64,000 bases of DNA from Tractidigestivibacter montrealensis (lineage in GTDB: Bacteria; Actinomycetota; Coriobacteriia; Coriobacteriales; Atopobiaceae), in assembly GCF_024741235.1 (NCBI RefSeq), contig NZ_JANSKA010000005.1, positions 186,001 to 250,000 on the forward strand, given 5' to 3'. Under the pieces are notes generated by a model. The model was not told the origin of the DNA. It saw nothing but the letters and a program-made list of their open reading frames with translations, and did no database searches. The position numbers and the translations under genes were made by a program. Position 1 is the stretch's first letter. Each line of letters starts with the position of its first letter. Shown one piece after another: positions 43,177 to 52,304 of this stretch.

Positions 43177-45654
43177 ATGCGCAGGACAAAGCCACAGGGA
43201 CAACACAAGGCGGTCAACTTGGACATCACTACCATGGGCATCTGCAGGAATGCCGAGAAGATCTACCAGCTCGTTTCTCTCGAAGGCGTCTCTCCAGACG
43301 CGCTCCTCGATATTAGCGCCCAGGACGACAACGGAGAGGATGTGCCCGCCAAGGTCTTCCGTGACACGCCTACCGAAGCCGTAGTCGTTCTTATCGACGC
43401 GCACTCCAACACCTCCAACATCTCCTACACCATCTATGCATCTGACGGGGCCATCCAGGATGCCAGCGCATGGCTTGAGGTTGGCGCGGCAACTGTGAGC
43501 CTTCGCGACGCCAAGCTGCAGTCCCGCATGAACTACCGCGTCCACAAGGACCTCACAAGCAGGATTCGCGACTACGACAATGGCCGCCAGTTCCTCTTCT
43601 CGACCATCTTCATCAAGAAGGCCATTCCCGACAGGGGCTCCGCCATCGTGCGCGTGGCAGTCCGCGTCCCATGGCGTGAGGATGGCGAGGTAGCACTTCG
43701 CGTGCGCGACCAGGCGCTGGCGCCTATAGACTCCGCGCCCATCTTCATGGGCTCCCAGAAGTTCGACGCCCGTTTCTCAGGCACAGTCAAGTTCCGCGAG
43801 ACAGTCTTCTCGGTCCGGCTGCCCAGAGACGAGCGCACCGTAATCTTTGACGCCTGGGACAAAGCTGACCCCCACCAGCACACCTTCTTCGAGCTGCCAA
43901 AGCCCGACCTCGACCACCTGATTTACGAGAATGAGGTCCTTACGAGGTCTGCCGATCGCGATCCCTACTACAACGAGTGGTTCCACAAGCAGCAGGCACA
44001 GCCATGGGAACTGAGGCTTCAGAGCGAGGTTAGCTTTGACAACGAGGTCACCTGGAGCGTTGTTGTACCGCTCTTCCACACCACCCACCAGCAGTTTACG
44101 GACCTTGTGGCCAGCTTTAGGGCGCAGTCCTACGCGCACTGGGAGCTTGTCCTGGTAAACGCCTCCCCTGAGGACGGGGAGCTTGCCGAAGAGGTTGCTG
44201 CCGCCGTTGCATCTGACGAGAGGATCCGCAGCATCACGCTCCACAAGAACCTGGGCATCACGCTCAACACTGCGGCGGGAATCCGTGAGGCAACCGGTGA
44301 CTTCGTGGGCTTTGTCGACCATGACGACACAATCGAGCCAGACCTCTTCTTCCACTACACCGAGGCCGTGAACAAGGAGCCAGAGACGGACGTGCTCTAC
44401 TGCGACGAGGACAAGATCGACCCCAGTGGCACGCATGTCAAGCCCTTCCTCAAGCCGCAGCTTGAGATTGACCTTCTTACCTGCAAGAACTACATCTGCC
44501 ACATGCTTGCCGTGCGCCGCAGCCTCCTCATGAGCCTAGAGTTTGACAACCCCGCATTCGAGGGCGCGCAGGACCACCACCTCACGCTGCAGGCCGTGGA
44601 GAAGGCCCGTCGCGTGACCCACGTGCCGCGCGTCCTCTACCACTGGCGCATGTGGGAGACCTCCACGGCAACCAGCGAGAGCTCTAAGGGCTACGCGCAG
44701 GAGGCGGGCATGAACGCCGTGCGCGCGCACTTCAAGCGCATTGGCGTGGACGCCGAGGTCACAGAGGGCGAGAGGCCCTTCTCGTATCATGTGTTCAACA
44801 GGCCGCCCGTCGAGCACCCGCGTGTCTCCATCCTCATCCCCTCTCGAGACCACGCAGAACTTCTCCAGCGCTGCATAGACTCCATCATTGGCAAGACTAC
44901 CTATGACAGCTACGAGGTTCTTGTTATCGAGAACAACAGCGAGCGCACGGAGACCTTCTCGTACTACCAGCAGGTGCAGCGCGAGAACAAGGGACTCGTA
45001 CGAGTGGTTACCTGGGAAGGCAAGGGAGGCTTTAACTACTCGAGCCTCATTAACTTTGGGGCCAAGGAATCCAGTGGCGACTACCTGTTGCTCCTGAACA
45101 ACGACATGGAGCTGAGGACACCGGACTGGCTCGAGCGCATGGTTGGACTGGCGTCGCGCAAGGACGTTGGTGCCGTTGGTGCGCTTCTCCTCTATCCCGA
45201 CAACACCGTCCAGCACGCAGGCGTCATTGTGAGCGGTAGCTGCGCCAACCACTTTGGCATCGATCTTCCGGAGAGCAACCATGGGTACTGCAACCTTATT
45301 GAGGATGAGCAAGACCTCTCGGCGGTGACCGGCGCATGTCTCATGGTGAGTAGAGAGAACTTCCAAGAGGTTGGCGGCTTCGACAGGGATCTTGCCGTTG
45401 CCTTCAACGACGTCGACTTTTGCCTCAAGCTAAGAGAGCAGGGGCTCCTCGTTGTCTACACTCCACAGGTTGTGCTCACGCACTTTGAGTCCGTCTCAAG
45501 AGGCTCTGATTACTCAACAGACAGAGTCAAGCGCTTTGCCCATGAGGTTGGCATCATGAGGGAGCGCTGGTCTGACTACTACGGACTTGGCGACCCCTAC
45601 TACAGCCCCCTCCTCCGCTCCTACGAGCCGCTCGACACCTACTGGAGCTTCTAA
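43177..45654 (+). CDS. Large glycosyltransferase with two GT2 domains
   Basis: A protein of about 825 residues. The first 260 residues form a strand-rich domain that I do not recognise. Two family-2 glycosyltransferase domains follow: the first with [15 protein letters not shown] and [15 protein letters not shown], the second with [32 protein letters not shown] and the late [22 protein letters not shown] block seen in rhamnosyl- and galactosyltransferases of surface glycans. It probably makes a cell-wall polysaccharide at the membrane face, perhaps a rhamnan given rmlA opposite. The start is uncertain: ATG 43177 has no ribosome site, TTG 43219 has AAGGCGG, and ATG 43234 is a third option. Confidence 0.83.
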   Translation: MRRTKPQGQHKAVNLDITTMGICRNAEKIYQLVSLEGVSPDALLDISAQDDNGEDVPAKVFRDTPTEAVVVLIDAHSNTSNISYTIYASDGAIQDASAWLEVGAATVSLRDAKLQSRMNYRVHKDLTSRIRDYDNGRQFLFSTIFIKKAIPDRGSAIVRVAVRVPWREDGEVALRVRDQALAPIDSAPIFMGSQKFDARFSGTVKFRETVFSVRLPRDERTVIFDAWDKADPHQHTFFELPKPDLDHLIYENEVLTRSADRDPYYNEWFHKQQAQPWELRLQSEVSFDNEVTWSVVVPLFHTTHQQFTDLVASFRAQSYAHWELVLVNASPEDGELAEEVAAAVASDERIRSITLHKNLGITLNTAAGIREATGDFVGFVDHDDTIEPDLFFHYTEAVNKEPETDVLYCDEDKIDPSGTHVKPFLKPQLEIDLLTCKNYICHMLAVRRSLLMSLEFDNPAFEGAQDHHLTLQAVEKARRVTHVPRVLYHWRMWETSTATSESSKGYAQEAGMNAVRAHFKRIGVDAEVTEGERPFSYHVFNRPPVEHPRVSILIPSRDHAELLQRCIDSIIGKTTYDSYEVLVIENNSERTETFSYYQQVQRENKGLVRVVTWEGKGGFNYSSLINFGAKESSGDYLLLLNNDMELRTPDWLERMVGLASRKDVGAVGALLLYPDNTVQHAGVIVSGSCANHFGIDLPESNHGYCNLIEDEQDLSAVTGACLMVSRENFQEVGGFDRDLAVAFNDVDFCLKLREQGLLVVYTPQVVLTHFESVSRGSDYSTDRVKRFAHEVGIMRERWSDYYGLGDPYYSPLLRSYEPLDTYWSF

Positions 45655-45659
45655 ACGAG

Positions 45660-45698
45660 AGAGCGCCCAACGGTTTTTCCGTTGGGCGCTCAATTTTT
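45660..45698. terminator. Terminator between the glycosyltransferase and the amidase gene
   Basis: GAGCGCCCAACGG and CGTTGGGCGCTC pair across a short T-rich loop and are followed by AATTTTTCC on the plus strand. It lies between convergent genes and probably serves both. Confidence 0.9.
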
Positions 45699-45731
45699 CC
45701 TGCAAGATGAGATTCGAGTCTTTGACTCCCC

Positions 45732-47471
45732 TTAGATTTTGGAGAGCTTGTCGTACCACTCCTGGGCCTTAGTGATGTACTCGTCGTGCTGAGAACCGCC
45801 AACTGCAAGCGATGCTGGGCACTCCGTTGAAACGCACTCGTTGTGGCCCACCACATTGACGCCCCACTGCGGCCTGCCAAGACTGTACTGAAGGCAGAGC
45901 GCCGCAACCAGGCGAGCTCCCGAGTTGATGGTGGCTTCCGTCATGCGCCACTGGCCGTTCCCGTCTTTGTAATCCGCGTGCTCGATGCCTATGGACTGGG
46001 TGTTGATGGTCCAGTTGCCCGCATGCCATGCCGTGTTGGAGTCCAGGACGAGCTGTCCCACCGTGCCGTTGGCCTCCACCTGATAGTGGGCTGACGCGGC
46101 ACGCGTCTGCCAGGTGCTGTAGATGGTCTCTGTCGTAAGGTTGCCAACGTTGTGGTGAATCACGATCTTCGAGATTGACTGGCCAAAACGCCCAGTGGAG
46201 TAGTGGACGTTCATGAGCAGTTCCTTGACTGCGCCAGCCCCGGACCAGTAGGGAGAGCTCTTGAGCCAGCAGTAGCTCTCGCCGGCATTGGGGGCAATCG
46301 TCTGTGTGATGGTGCCGTCACTTGCGGTGGCATAGGTGTATCCGCTTGAGGGAGAAACCCAGGTGGAGCCCTTGGCCACAAATCCCACAGGAGTGAGGTA
46401 GCGAGACTGGCCGCTCTCGTTTGTAACAACGGCATCGGACTTCACCGCGCCACCAGACACAAGAAGCTCGTCTCCCGAGGAGGTTACGTACCAGCCATCA
46501 GCAGGCATAGCGGCACCATACCAGCCCGCACCCTCCTTACGCCACCCAATGGAGCCAAGGTAGTCATACTCGCTCTGAGCCGTGGTGTAGTGGTGCGTGG
46601 CCACAGTGACATATGGGTTGAAGAGACGGTACACCATGGTTGTCTGCGAGGAGTCAGAGTAAAAGCCAACGCCTTCGCCACTCCAGCCAAAGGAAACAAG
46701 CGAGTTGTACTCGTCACGGCTCGTCGTGTAGTGGTGGTCTCCCGAATACCTGTTGTAGAGGCGGAAGACGGCATTACCGGAATTGGGAGTAAACCAGGCA
46801 ACGGACTCGCCGGTCCACCCAAGAGAGATGAGGCTCTGCGCCTCAGAGGAGGACGAAGTAAAGAGGTGCTCGCCGTTGTACCTGTTATAGAGGCGGTACA
46901 TGGGAAGCTGAGAGATGCTCTCCTCTGCAGTCGTGACTGAAGAAGTCGTAGCTGCAGCAGAAACGCTCTCTGCGACAGCTGTCGTCTGAGGCGACGAGCT
47001 TGCCTCGGTAGTTTCCTCCGCATGGGATGACGCCTCGTCAGCATCGGAAGACGTGACGGACGTCTGGGTCTGACCGGCCCCCGGAGTCTTCTCCTCTTGA
47101 GCCTCCTGCTGCTGAGAAGAAGCGGGCATCTCGACTGTCGGCTGCTGCTCCGCGTTTGCCGTGTTTTCCTCGGTCGTTCCGGTAACAGTTGGAGATGTCT
47201 CGGCGCTGCTGCTTGCTGGCGCTTGGGGCTCAGCCTTTGGGGTGGCCCCGTTTGCTGTGCCCGTTTCAGCGACCTGGGACTCGTCGGGCTGAACAGTGCT
47301 CCTGGCGTCCTGCGACTGCACGGTCGTCAGGACTGAAGCAGTGTCGGTGGTGGCTGGGACGCCATTCTCGGCAGCAAAAACTATGGCAGGAGTCCCAAGC
47401 AGAGCAAGCCCCAGCGTAGTCACCAGTGCTACGCGATTAGGCAGCCAGTACGAGCGGTTCTCTTGTTGCAC
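45732..47471 (-). CDS. Secreted N-acetylmuramoyl-L-alanine amidase with tri-repeat module
   Basis: A 579-residue exported enzyme. Order: Sec signal (about 1-34), Thr/Ser/Glu/Gln-rich low-complexity linker (35-188), the A-B-C repeat module (190-320), a spacer with tryptophan- and glycine-rich wall-binding-like repeats (325-425), and an amidase_2 (PGRP-like) domain (430-579). Zinc ligands are H440 (IVIHHNVG), H543 (VGHNE) and C551 (TECPA). It would cut the bond between MurNAc and the stem peptide. The start is GTG 47471 with AAGGGAG 10 bases upstream. It is the last of four minus-strand genes for wall enzymes with the same module. Confidence 0.9.
   Translation of the reverse strand: MQQENRSYWLPNRVALVTTLGLALLGTPAIVFAAENGVPATTDTASVLTTVQSQDARSTVQPDESQVAETGTANGATPKAEPQAPASSSAETSPTVTGTTEENTANAEQQPTVEMPASSQQQEAQEEKTPGAGQTQTSVTSSDADEASSHAEETTEASSSPQTTAVAESVSAAATTSSVTTAEESISQLPMYRLYNRYNGEHLFTSSSSEAQSLISLGWTGESVAWFTPNSGNAVFRLYNRYSGDHHYTTSRDEYNSLVSFGWSGEGVGFYSDSSQTTMVYRLFNPYVTVATHHYTTAQSEYDYLGSIGWRKEGAGWYGAAMPADGWYVTSSGDELLVSGGAVKSDAVVTNESGQSRYLTPVGFVAKGSTWVSPSSGYTYATASDGTITQTIAPNAGESYCWLKSSPYWSGAGAVKELLMNVHYSTGRFGQSISKIVIHHNVGNLTTETIYSTWQTRAASAHYQVEANGTVGQLVLDSNTAWHAGNWTINTQSIGIEHADYKDGNGQWRMTEATINSGARLVAALCLQYSLGRPQWGVNVVGHNECVSTECPASLAVGGSQHDEYITKAQEWYDKLSKI
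46512..46904 (-). repeat. Tri-repeat (DUF5648-type) module in the amidase
   Basis: Unit A has YRLYNRYNGEHLFT, unit B FRLYNRYSGDHHYTT, unit C YRLFNPYVTVATHHYTT; each ends in a GW-x2-EG-x-(G/A)-(W/F) turn. Units are 40-45 residues. Confidence 0.85.
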
Positions 47472-47518
47472 GATACAAAAACTCCCTTAATATTCCGGGC
47501 ATCAATACCCAGCCAAAT

Positions 47519-48574
47519 CTAGATGCCGTAGAGAATGGCGAGAATGCTTGCGCCATAGCCAGTTCCGCTGGCCCACGTGCCCGAGAGTCCCTCCACCGTG
47601 GTCGCACGTCCAAAGAGCCAGGTGCCATAGCGCTGGTCAACGATGATCGACGAGAGTGGTGCGTACCCAGCATAAGCGCGCAGGTGCTGGGCTTGAGCTA
47701 AGAATCCCTCGTAGACGCTCGAGAACCTGTTGGGTTCGCCGCCGCTGTCAGTGGCACCAAGGCCGCTGAAGTTGCAGTACTCAGGCTTGACGGCGCCGCC
47801 AAAGCCAAGGTAGCCCGTCTCGACCATGGATTGCGCGTAGATGACGTCAGCCCGCACGCCCTCGGCCTCGGCGGCTTCGAAAAGCCTGTCGACAAACTCG
47901 TCAACGTTGCTCGCGCCGTACTGCGCATACACGTCGGACGGAAAATCCCTCCCGCGCGCCTTGAGAGCGGCAGTGAGGTTTGCCTTGACCTGCTCCCTCG
48001 AGTGCTCGCTGGTGCCCATGAAGGGGGTGCCGTTCACAACGCTACCAACAGAAGAAGGGTCAAGGCCGTACCATGCGGTGCCCTCCGCATGCCATCCCAG
48101 GGACACAAGGTAGTCATTCTCGGCACTGGATGTTGTGTAGTTGTGCGTGCCAATTTTCTCATAGGGGTTGAACTGCCTGTAGAGCGGAACGCCTTGAGCG
48201 TCATCGGAGTACCAGCCCACGCCCTCACCGCTCCACCCAAGGGAGACGAGCGAGTTGTACTCGTCCAGGCTCGTTGTGTAGTGGTGGTCTCCGCTGTAGG
48301 GGTTGTACAGCCGGTAAACCGGAGCGCTCGATTCAAGCGGAGCATACCAGCCAATGCCCTCGTATCTCCACCCGGCGCGGTCGAGGCTCGAAAGCTCGCT
48401 TGCGCTTGAGGTATACAGATGCTCACCGGTATACGGGTTATAGAGCCGGTACATTGCCACAGCCTGAACGTTGCCCTGTGCGAATGCAGGGGCAACGCCA
48501 AAAGACAGCACAGCCGCAGCGACAAGTCCAGCCACCAGGGGTAGCAGCTTCTGGAAAGCATTGTGACGCGTCAT
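47519..48574 (-). CDS. Secreted glucosaminidase-type peptidoglycan hydrolase with tri-repeat module
   Basis: A 351-residue exported protein. After a Sec signal (1-33, ending AFA) the A-B-C module comes first (about 41-170), then a spacer, then a GH73-like (mannosyl-glycoprotein endo-beta-N-acetylglucosaminidase type) domain from about 185. The predicted catalytic Glu is in YAQSMVETGYLGFGG, and NFSGLGATDSGG is the substrate-cleft segment of the family. It should cleave glycan strands beside GlcNAc. ATG 48574 is chosen because GGGAGGA precedes it. Here the module is N-terminal, while in the GH25 neighbour it is C-terminal. Confidence 0.87.
   Translation of the reverse strand: MTRHNAFQKLLPLVAGLVAAAVLSFGVAPAFAQGNVQAVAMYRLYNPYTGEHLYTSSASELSSLDRAGWRYEGIGWYAPLESSAPVYRLYNPYSGDHHYTTSLDEYNSLVSLGWSGEGVGWYSDDAQGVPLYRQFNPYEKIGTHNYTTSSAENDYLVSLGWHAEGTAWYGLDPSSVGSVVNGTPFMGTSEHSREQVKANLTAALKARGRDFPSDVYAQYGASNVDEFVDRLFEAAEAEGVRADVIYAQSMVETGYLGFGGAVKPEYCNFSGLGATDSGGEPNRFSSVYEGFLAQAQHLRAYAGYAPLSSIIVDQRYGTWLFGRATTVEGLSGTWASGTGYGASILAILYGI
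48065..48454 (-). repeat. Tri-repeat module in the glucosaminidase
   Basis: Unit A YRLYNPYTGEHLYT, unit B YRLYNPYSGDHHYTT, unit C YRQFNPYEKIGTHNYTT, each followed by a LGW-x2-EG turn. The same order as in the neighbours. Confidence 0.88.
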
Positions 48575-48660
48575 GACGTCCTCCCAAATTGCAACTAAAG
48601 GAATAGTATACACGCCTGAGAATTCGCCAAGTAATAACTACGTCACGTTATCCGTTAGGC

Positions 48661-49944
48661 CTACACACCGTACCAGGCGACCCCTTCGTCAACCCAGCCA
48701 AGTGAGACGAGGTGGTCTCGTTCCTCGGTGCTGGTTGTGTAGTTGTGCGTGCCTATCCAGGCATAAGGGTTGAACTGCCGGTAGATGGGAACTCCCGTAC
48801 TCTTGGGGGCAGAATGCCAGCAGACGTTCTCGCCCACCCACCCAACCGAGACGAGCGAATTGTACTCGTCGCGGCTCATCGTGTAGTGGTGGTCGCTCGA
48901 ATACGGATTGTAGAGGCGATAGACCTCGCTTCCCGAGGTTGGGGCGTTCCAGCCAAGCCCCTCGTAGTTCCAGCCCAGGCTCACGAGGTTGTCTCGCTCA
49001 CTTGCGCTCTCGGTGTAGAGGTGCTCGCCCGAGTATGGGTTGTAGAGACGATACATGGACACGTAGGAGTCCAGAGCGATGCGGAAGTCGATGTCCACGT
49101 TGCCGGAGATGCCGTTCACGCGGCCCGTCGAGCTGCATTGCCAGTACTCGTAGGAGCCCGCATAGGTGCAGGAGGAGTTGTACTGGGCAACCCAGCGCGA
49201 CCAATTCTCAAAGCGGGAATCCGTGAGGTAGTTATTCCACCAGTTGAGGTTCGCATAGACCCCAGGGGTGTACCCAGCGGCCTCAACGGCTTCGCAGAAC
49301 CGCGTAGCCATGTCTCCAAGCAGCGTGGCATCGCCATACGGCAACGTAACGTCTTCAAGGTCGTAGTAGACAGGAAGCGATGGAGAGGCATCGCCCATCG
49401 AGGCAAGGAGATAACGTGCCTCCTGCGCCGCCGAGGAAGCATCGACTGCGTAGGAGTAGTGGTAGATGCCATACGGGATGCCCACGCGCTCGCACTCCGA
49501 GGCGTTAAACGCAAACCTCTTGTCATGCTGCTTCGTCGAGGTTACGTCATCCGGCCAGCCGTAGCTGCAGCGGAGAATGGCAAAGTCGATTCCCGCCTCC
49601 TTGACGGAATCCCAGTCAATCTCTCCTTGATGCTCAGAAACATCGATGCCTTTGGCAACGGCGCCCTTGATGATGCTCCCGTCGCTTGAAAGATACCCAC
49701 CATCGGTCTTGGTCCACGCATCACTCGAAGCAACGGAAAGGCCGGATACGCCCCCGCTCTCGCCTGGTGCCCCCGCTGTGTAGCGGAAGCTCTCGGCAAA
49801 ATCGTTCTGCATGCGATACTGCAAGTCAGAGGTGGCGCCAGATGACGCCAAGGAAGACTGCTCTGCACGGGCAACATGGGGAAGCAGAAGCAACGGGACA
49901 GAACCGGCAATCCCAATAAAAGTTCGTCTGGATACGTGGGGCAC
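48661..49944 (-). CDS. GH25 muramidase with Tat-type signal and tri-repeat module
   Basis: A 427-residue exported lysozyme. The signal peptide contains SRRTFIGIAG, a twin-arginine motif, so it is probably exported folded by Tat, unlike its Sec-type neighbours. The GH25 domain covers about 97-292: KGIDVSEHQGEIDW, IDFAILRCSYG, and the catalytic YYDLE (D195, E197). The A-B-C module fills the C terminus (297-427) and the protein ends with it. It should cut the MurNAc-GlcNAc bond. The start is GTG 49944 with GGGAGG just upstream. Confidence 0.92.
   Translation of the reverse strand: MPHVSRRTFIGIAGSVPLLLLPHVARAEQSSLASSGATSDLQYRMQNDFAESFRYTAGAPGESGGVSGLSVASSDAWTKTDGGYLSSDGSIIKGAVAKGIDVSEHQGEIDWDSVKEAGIDFAILRCSYGWPDDVTSTKQHDKRFAFNASECERVGIPYGIYHYSYAVDASSAAQEARYLLASMGDASPSLPVYYDLEDVTLPYGDATLLGDMATRFCEAVEAAGYTPGVYANLNWWNNYLTDSRFENWSRWVAQYNSSCTYAGSYEYWQCSSTGRVNGISGNVDIDFRIALDSYVSMYRLYNPYSGEHLYTESASERDNLVSLGWNYEGLGWNAPTSGSEVYRLYNPYSSDHHYTMSRDEYNSLVSVGWVGENVCWHSAPKSTGVPIYRQFNPYAWIGTHNYTTSTEERDHLVSLGWVDEGVAWYGV
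48664..49056 (-). repeat. Tri-repeat module in the GH25 muramidase
   Basis: Unit A YRLYNPYSGEHLYT, unit B YRLYNPYSSDHHYTM, unit C YRQFNPYAWIGTHNYTT. The last unit ends at the C terminus (EGVAWYGV). Confidence 0.88.
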
Positions 49945-50089
49945 GGGAGCCTCCCGAAGTCAGTCAATACTTACCAATCCACACGTAGTCTACGAAGAAT
50001 GGCACCCCCTGCGCCATACTTGGCACGAATGCATAGAAAAAAATTCTGAGCTGCTGTGTTCTTCAAGCAATACAAACTTGTTGATTGAA

Positions 50090-50123
50090 TAAAGCGGCCT
50101 CGTCGGTATAGACGAGGCCGCTT
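50090..50123 (-). terminator. Terminator of the L,D-transpeptidase gene
   Basis: AAGCGGCCTCGTC pairs with GACGAGGCCGCTT over 6 bases; on the minus strand TTTATTCAAT follows. Confidence 0.88.
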
Positions 50124-50149
50124 CTTAGATACAGAGCGCTCTCAATAAC

Positions 50150-52159
50150 CTAGTACGTGACAACCTTGGTCCCACGCGGAATGGTGTCGTAGATCCACTT
50201 TGCGTTCTCGATGGCAAGACGCACACAGCCGTGGGACGCGTTGATGCCAAGCCTGCCATCCATGACGCGATTGCTGTTCTGGTAGTAGAGCACGGAGTGG
50301 AAGAGGTAGTCACCGTAGAACTGGGTGAAGTAGTAGCAGGTGAAGCCGCGACCAAAGGAGTAGCCCTTGAGGTTGGTGGCAAACTCCCCCTTGACGGTGC
50401 AGTTGTTGGCACCCGTCGTGCATGCCCATTCCTTCACCGCATACCAACCGTTGTCCCACTGATAAACGGCCGTCCTGTTGCTCCAACAATCAACGAGGAT
50501 GAGGTAGTTGGTCGAGCTGCGGTAGTTCTGAGCCTTCGCTGCCATGTCCTGCCAGCTTCCACACGAGAAGCAACCACCCCAGTCAACAGCGCGCCACCAT
50601 GCACCATTGGCGTAGAAGACGCCGCTGCGGTTGAGACGCCCACTGGAGGGATTGGCATAGAACGTATTGCCATCCTCGCCAAAGAAGCCATCGGCGCGCG
50701 CACCGACAAGGCCGTTGGGGCCATAGGCACCCATGCGGTAGAGGCAGGTGGAAGAGTCGTCGGCAGCCTGGAACCAGATGAACCCGGTGGACTCGTTGAG
50801 CCTTCCGTTGCCATCGGTGAGCACAAAGATGTTGCCAACGCGCGCGCGACCAACCGCAATGTAGCCCGCGCCGGGAACGCCGTAATAGGCGGAGCCACCG
50901 TCAACGAACCTGCCTGTCTTTGCGTAGGGCAGGCCATCGGAGCCCATCTCTATCATGTATCGGTGAGCAGAACCCGTGGGAGCAGAACTCTCCCACCAAC
51001 CAGTGGACTCGGGGAGCTCACCCGTCGAGGCGTTAGCAACAACGGTACGGCCATCAACGACTTCGGCGCCCCTCACCACATGGCCATTGGAGGAGGTTGC
51101 ATACGCACGAATACCCGGATTGCCGTCCTCGTTGGGCTCGATGACGCGTCCGGAAGCAAATGATCCGTCACGCTGGACCCACCAGCGTCCCGAAGGACCC
51201 GTGGCCCAGAAGGGCTCCACAGGAAGCGATGCGTGGTCGAGCGAGTACCATGCGACGCCCTCGCGCTTCCAGCCGAGAGCACCCAGCCACTCGTCCTCGG
51301 CTGTACTCAGGGTGTAGTTGTGGGTGCCGACGGTTTCATACGGGTTGAACTCACGCAGCACACCCCTCGTGCCGCTCGAGAGCCACGCCCTACCCTCACG
51401 CCTCCAGCCGATCGAGGCCAAAAAAGACGCCTCGGACTCTGAGAGAGTATAGAGGTGCTCGCCGTTGTAAGGGTTATAGAGCCTGATGACGGCATCGCCC
51501 GAGGAGGTCGAGGAGACCCAGCCCACGCCCTCCCAGGCCCAGCCGTAGCCTACAAGGCCCTTGGCCTCGGCAAGGTCCGCAGTGTAGAGGTGCTCGCCCG
51601 AGTAGGGGTTGTAGAGGCGGTAGATGTTCTGGAGGGAGTCGCTATCGTCAGAGGCAGGAGCTGCAGCAGCGGTGTCACCAGAGGTGGCGGCGGCAGCCGT
51701 AGTAGAAGAATCCTCGGGCTGAGGTGCCACGGGCGTCGGGGCAGGCTCAGATGCTTGCTCCGCCGCACTGGACTCAGAGCCTGTCGAGGCGGGCGCGTCA
51801 GTTTCTGCGGAGGTTGCCTCGGTGGAGTTGGCTTCCGAGGTGCTCTCTGTAGAGGTGGAGCCGGTGTCTACAGGGGCCGTCTCGTCCTTGTCGGCAGCTG
51901 GATCCTGGGGCGCGGCGCTTTGTTCCACCTCTTGCGTGGCCTGCGTGTGGTCACCGTTCTCCGTGACGGCCTGAGCCTCATTCTCGGCTACCGCTGCCTG
52001 GGGAGCGTCCCCAGCCCTAGTGAAAGTGTCCGAAGCCACGACCTCAGTCTGCTGCGCTCCCATGGCGTTGACCTCCTCCGCAACGGCAGACAGAGGCACG
52101 GCCGCAAGCGCGGCAGCAAGGACACCGCAGAAGAATGCACTTCTCACCTTTGGGCTCAT
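50150..52159 (-). CDS. L,D-transpeptidase (YkuD) with tri-repeat and wall-binding repeats
   Basis: A 669-residue exported enzyme. Order: Sec signal (about 1-27), Glu/Thr/Ser/Ala-rich linker (28-175), the A-B-C module (about 179-306), then some 220 residues of Gly/Trp/Tyr repeats that resemble choline/glucan-binding type wall repeats (for example TGRFVDGGSAYYGVPGAGY), and a C-terminal YkuD domain. The catalytic motif is INASHGCVRLAIENAKWIYD with the Cys in SHGCVR. It would make 3-3 peptidoglycan cross-links or attach proteins. ATG 52159 follows GGGAG; the TTG six codons earlier is less likely. Confidence 0.9.
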   Translation of the reverse strand: MSPKVRSAFFCGVLAAALAAVPLSAVAEEVNAMGAQQTEVVASDTFTRAGDAPQAAVAENEAQAVTENGDHTQATQEVEQSAAPQDPAADKDETAPVDTGSTSTESTSEANSTEATSAETDAPASTGSESSAAEQASEPAPTPVAPQPEDSSTTAAAATSGDTAAAAPASDDSDSLQNIYRLYNPYSGEHLYTADLAEAKGLVGYGWAWEGVGWVSSTSSGDAVIRLYNPYNGEHLYTLSESEASFLASIGWRREGRAWLSSGTRGVLREFNPYETVGTHNYTLSTAEDEWLGALGWKREGVAWYSLDHASLPVEPFWATGPSGRWWVQRDGSFASGRVIEPNEDGNPGIRAYATSSNGHVVRGAEVVDGRTVVANASTGELPESTGWWESSAPTGSAHRYMIEMGSDGLPYAKTGRFVDGGSAYYGVPGAGYIAVGRARVGNIFVLTDGNGRLNESTGFIWFQAADDSSTCLYRMGAYGPNGLVGARADGFFGEDGNTFYANPSSGRLNRSGVFYANGAWWRAVDWGGCFSCGSWQDMAAKAQNYRSSTNYLILVDCWSNRTAVYQWDNGWYAVKEWACTTGANNCTVKGEFATNLKGYSFGRGFTCYYFTQFYGDYLFHSVLYYQNSNRVMDGRLGINASHGCVRLAIENAKWIYDTIPRGTKVVTY
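51242..51625 (-). repeat. Tri-repeat module in the L,D-transpeptidase
   Basis: Unit A YRLYNPYSGEHLYT, unit B IRLYNPYNGEHLYT, unit C LREFNPYETVGTHNYT. Unit B here resembles unit A more than it does in the other genes. Confidence 0.86.
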
Positions 52160-52240
52160 CAAAACACTCTCCCTCAAGTCATAGACAGCTAGGGAAGATG
52201 GTAAAGCACGCTCAGGGTAATTTCAGCGAGAAGTCCACCG

Positions 52241-52275
52241 AAAAGGGGCGCCGCTCGATAACGAACGGCGCCCCC
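52241..52275 (-). terminator. Terminator of pnp
   Basis: GGGGCGCCG and CGGCGCCCC (52245-52274) with a 12-base loop; on the minus strand TTTTC follows directly. Confidence 0.88.
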
Positions 52276-52304
52276 TGCCAATGAGAAGCTGGTAGCAAGT
52301 AATC

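Noticed and set aside
31651-50123. GCGGCCTCG stems in two terminators as a repeat family
   Set aside because: The shared nine bases occur in two unrelated hairpins with different outer stems and loops; chance in a GC-rich genome is enough.
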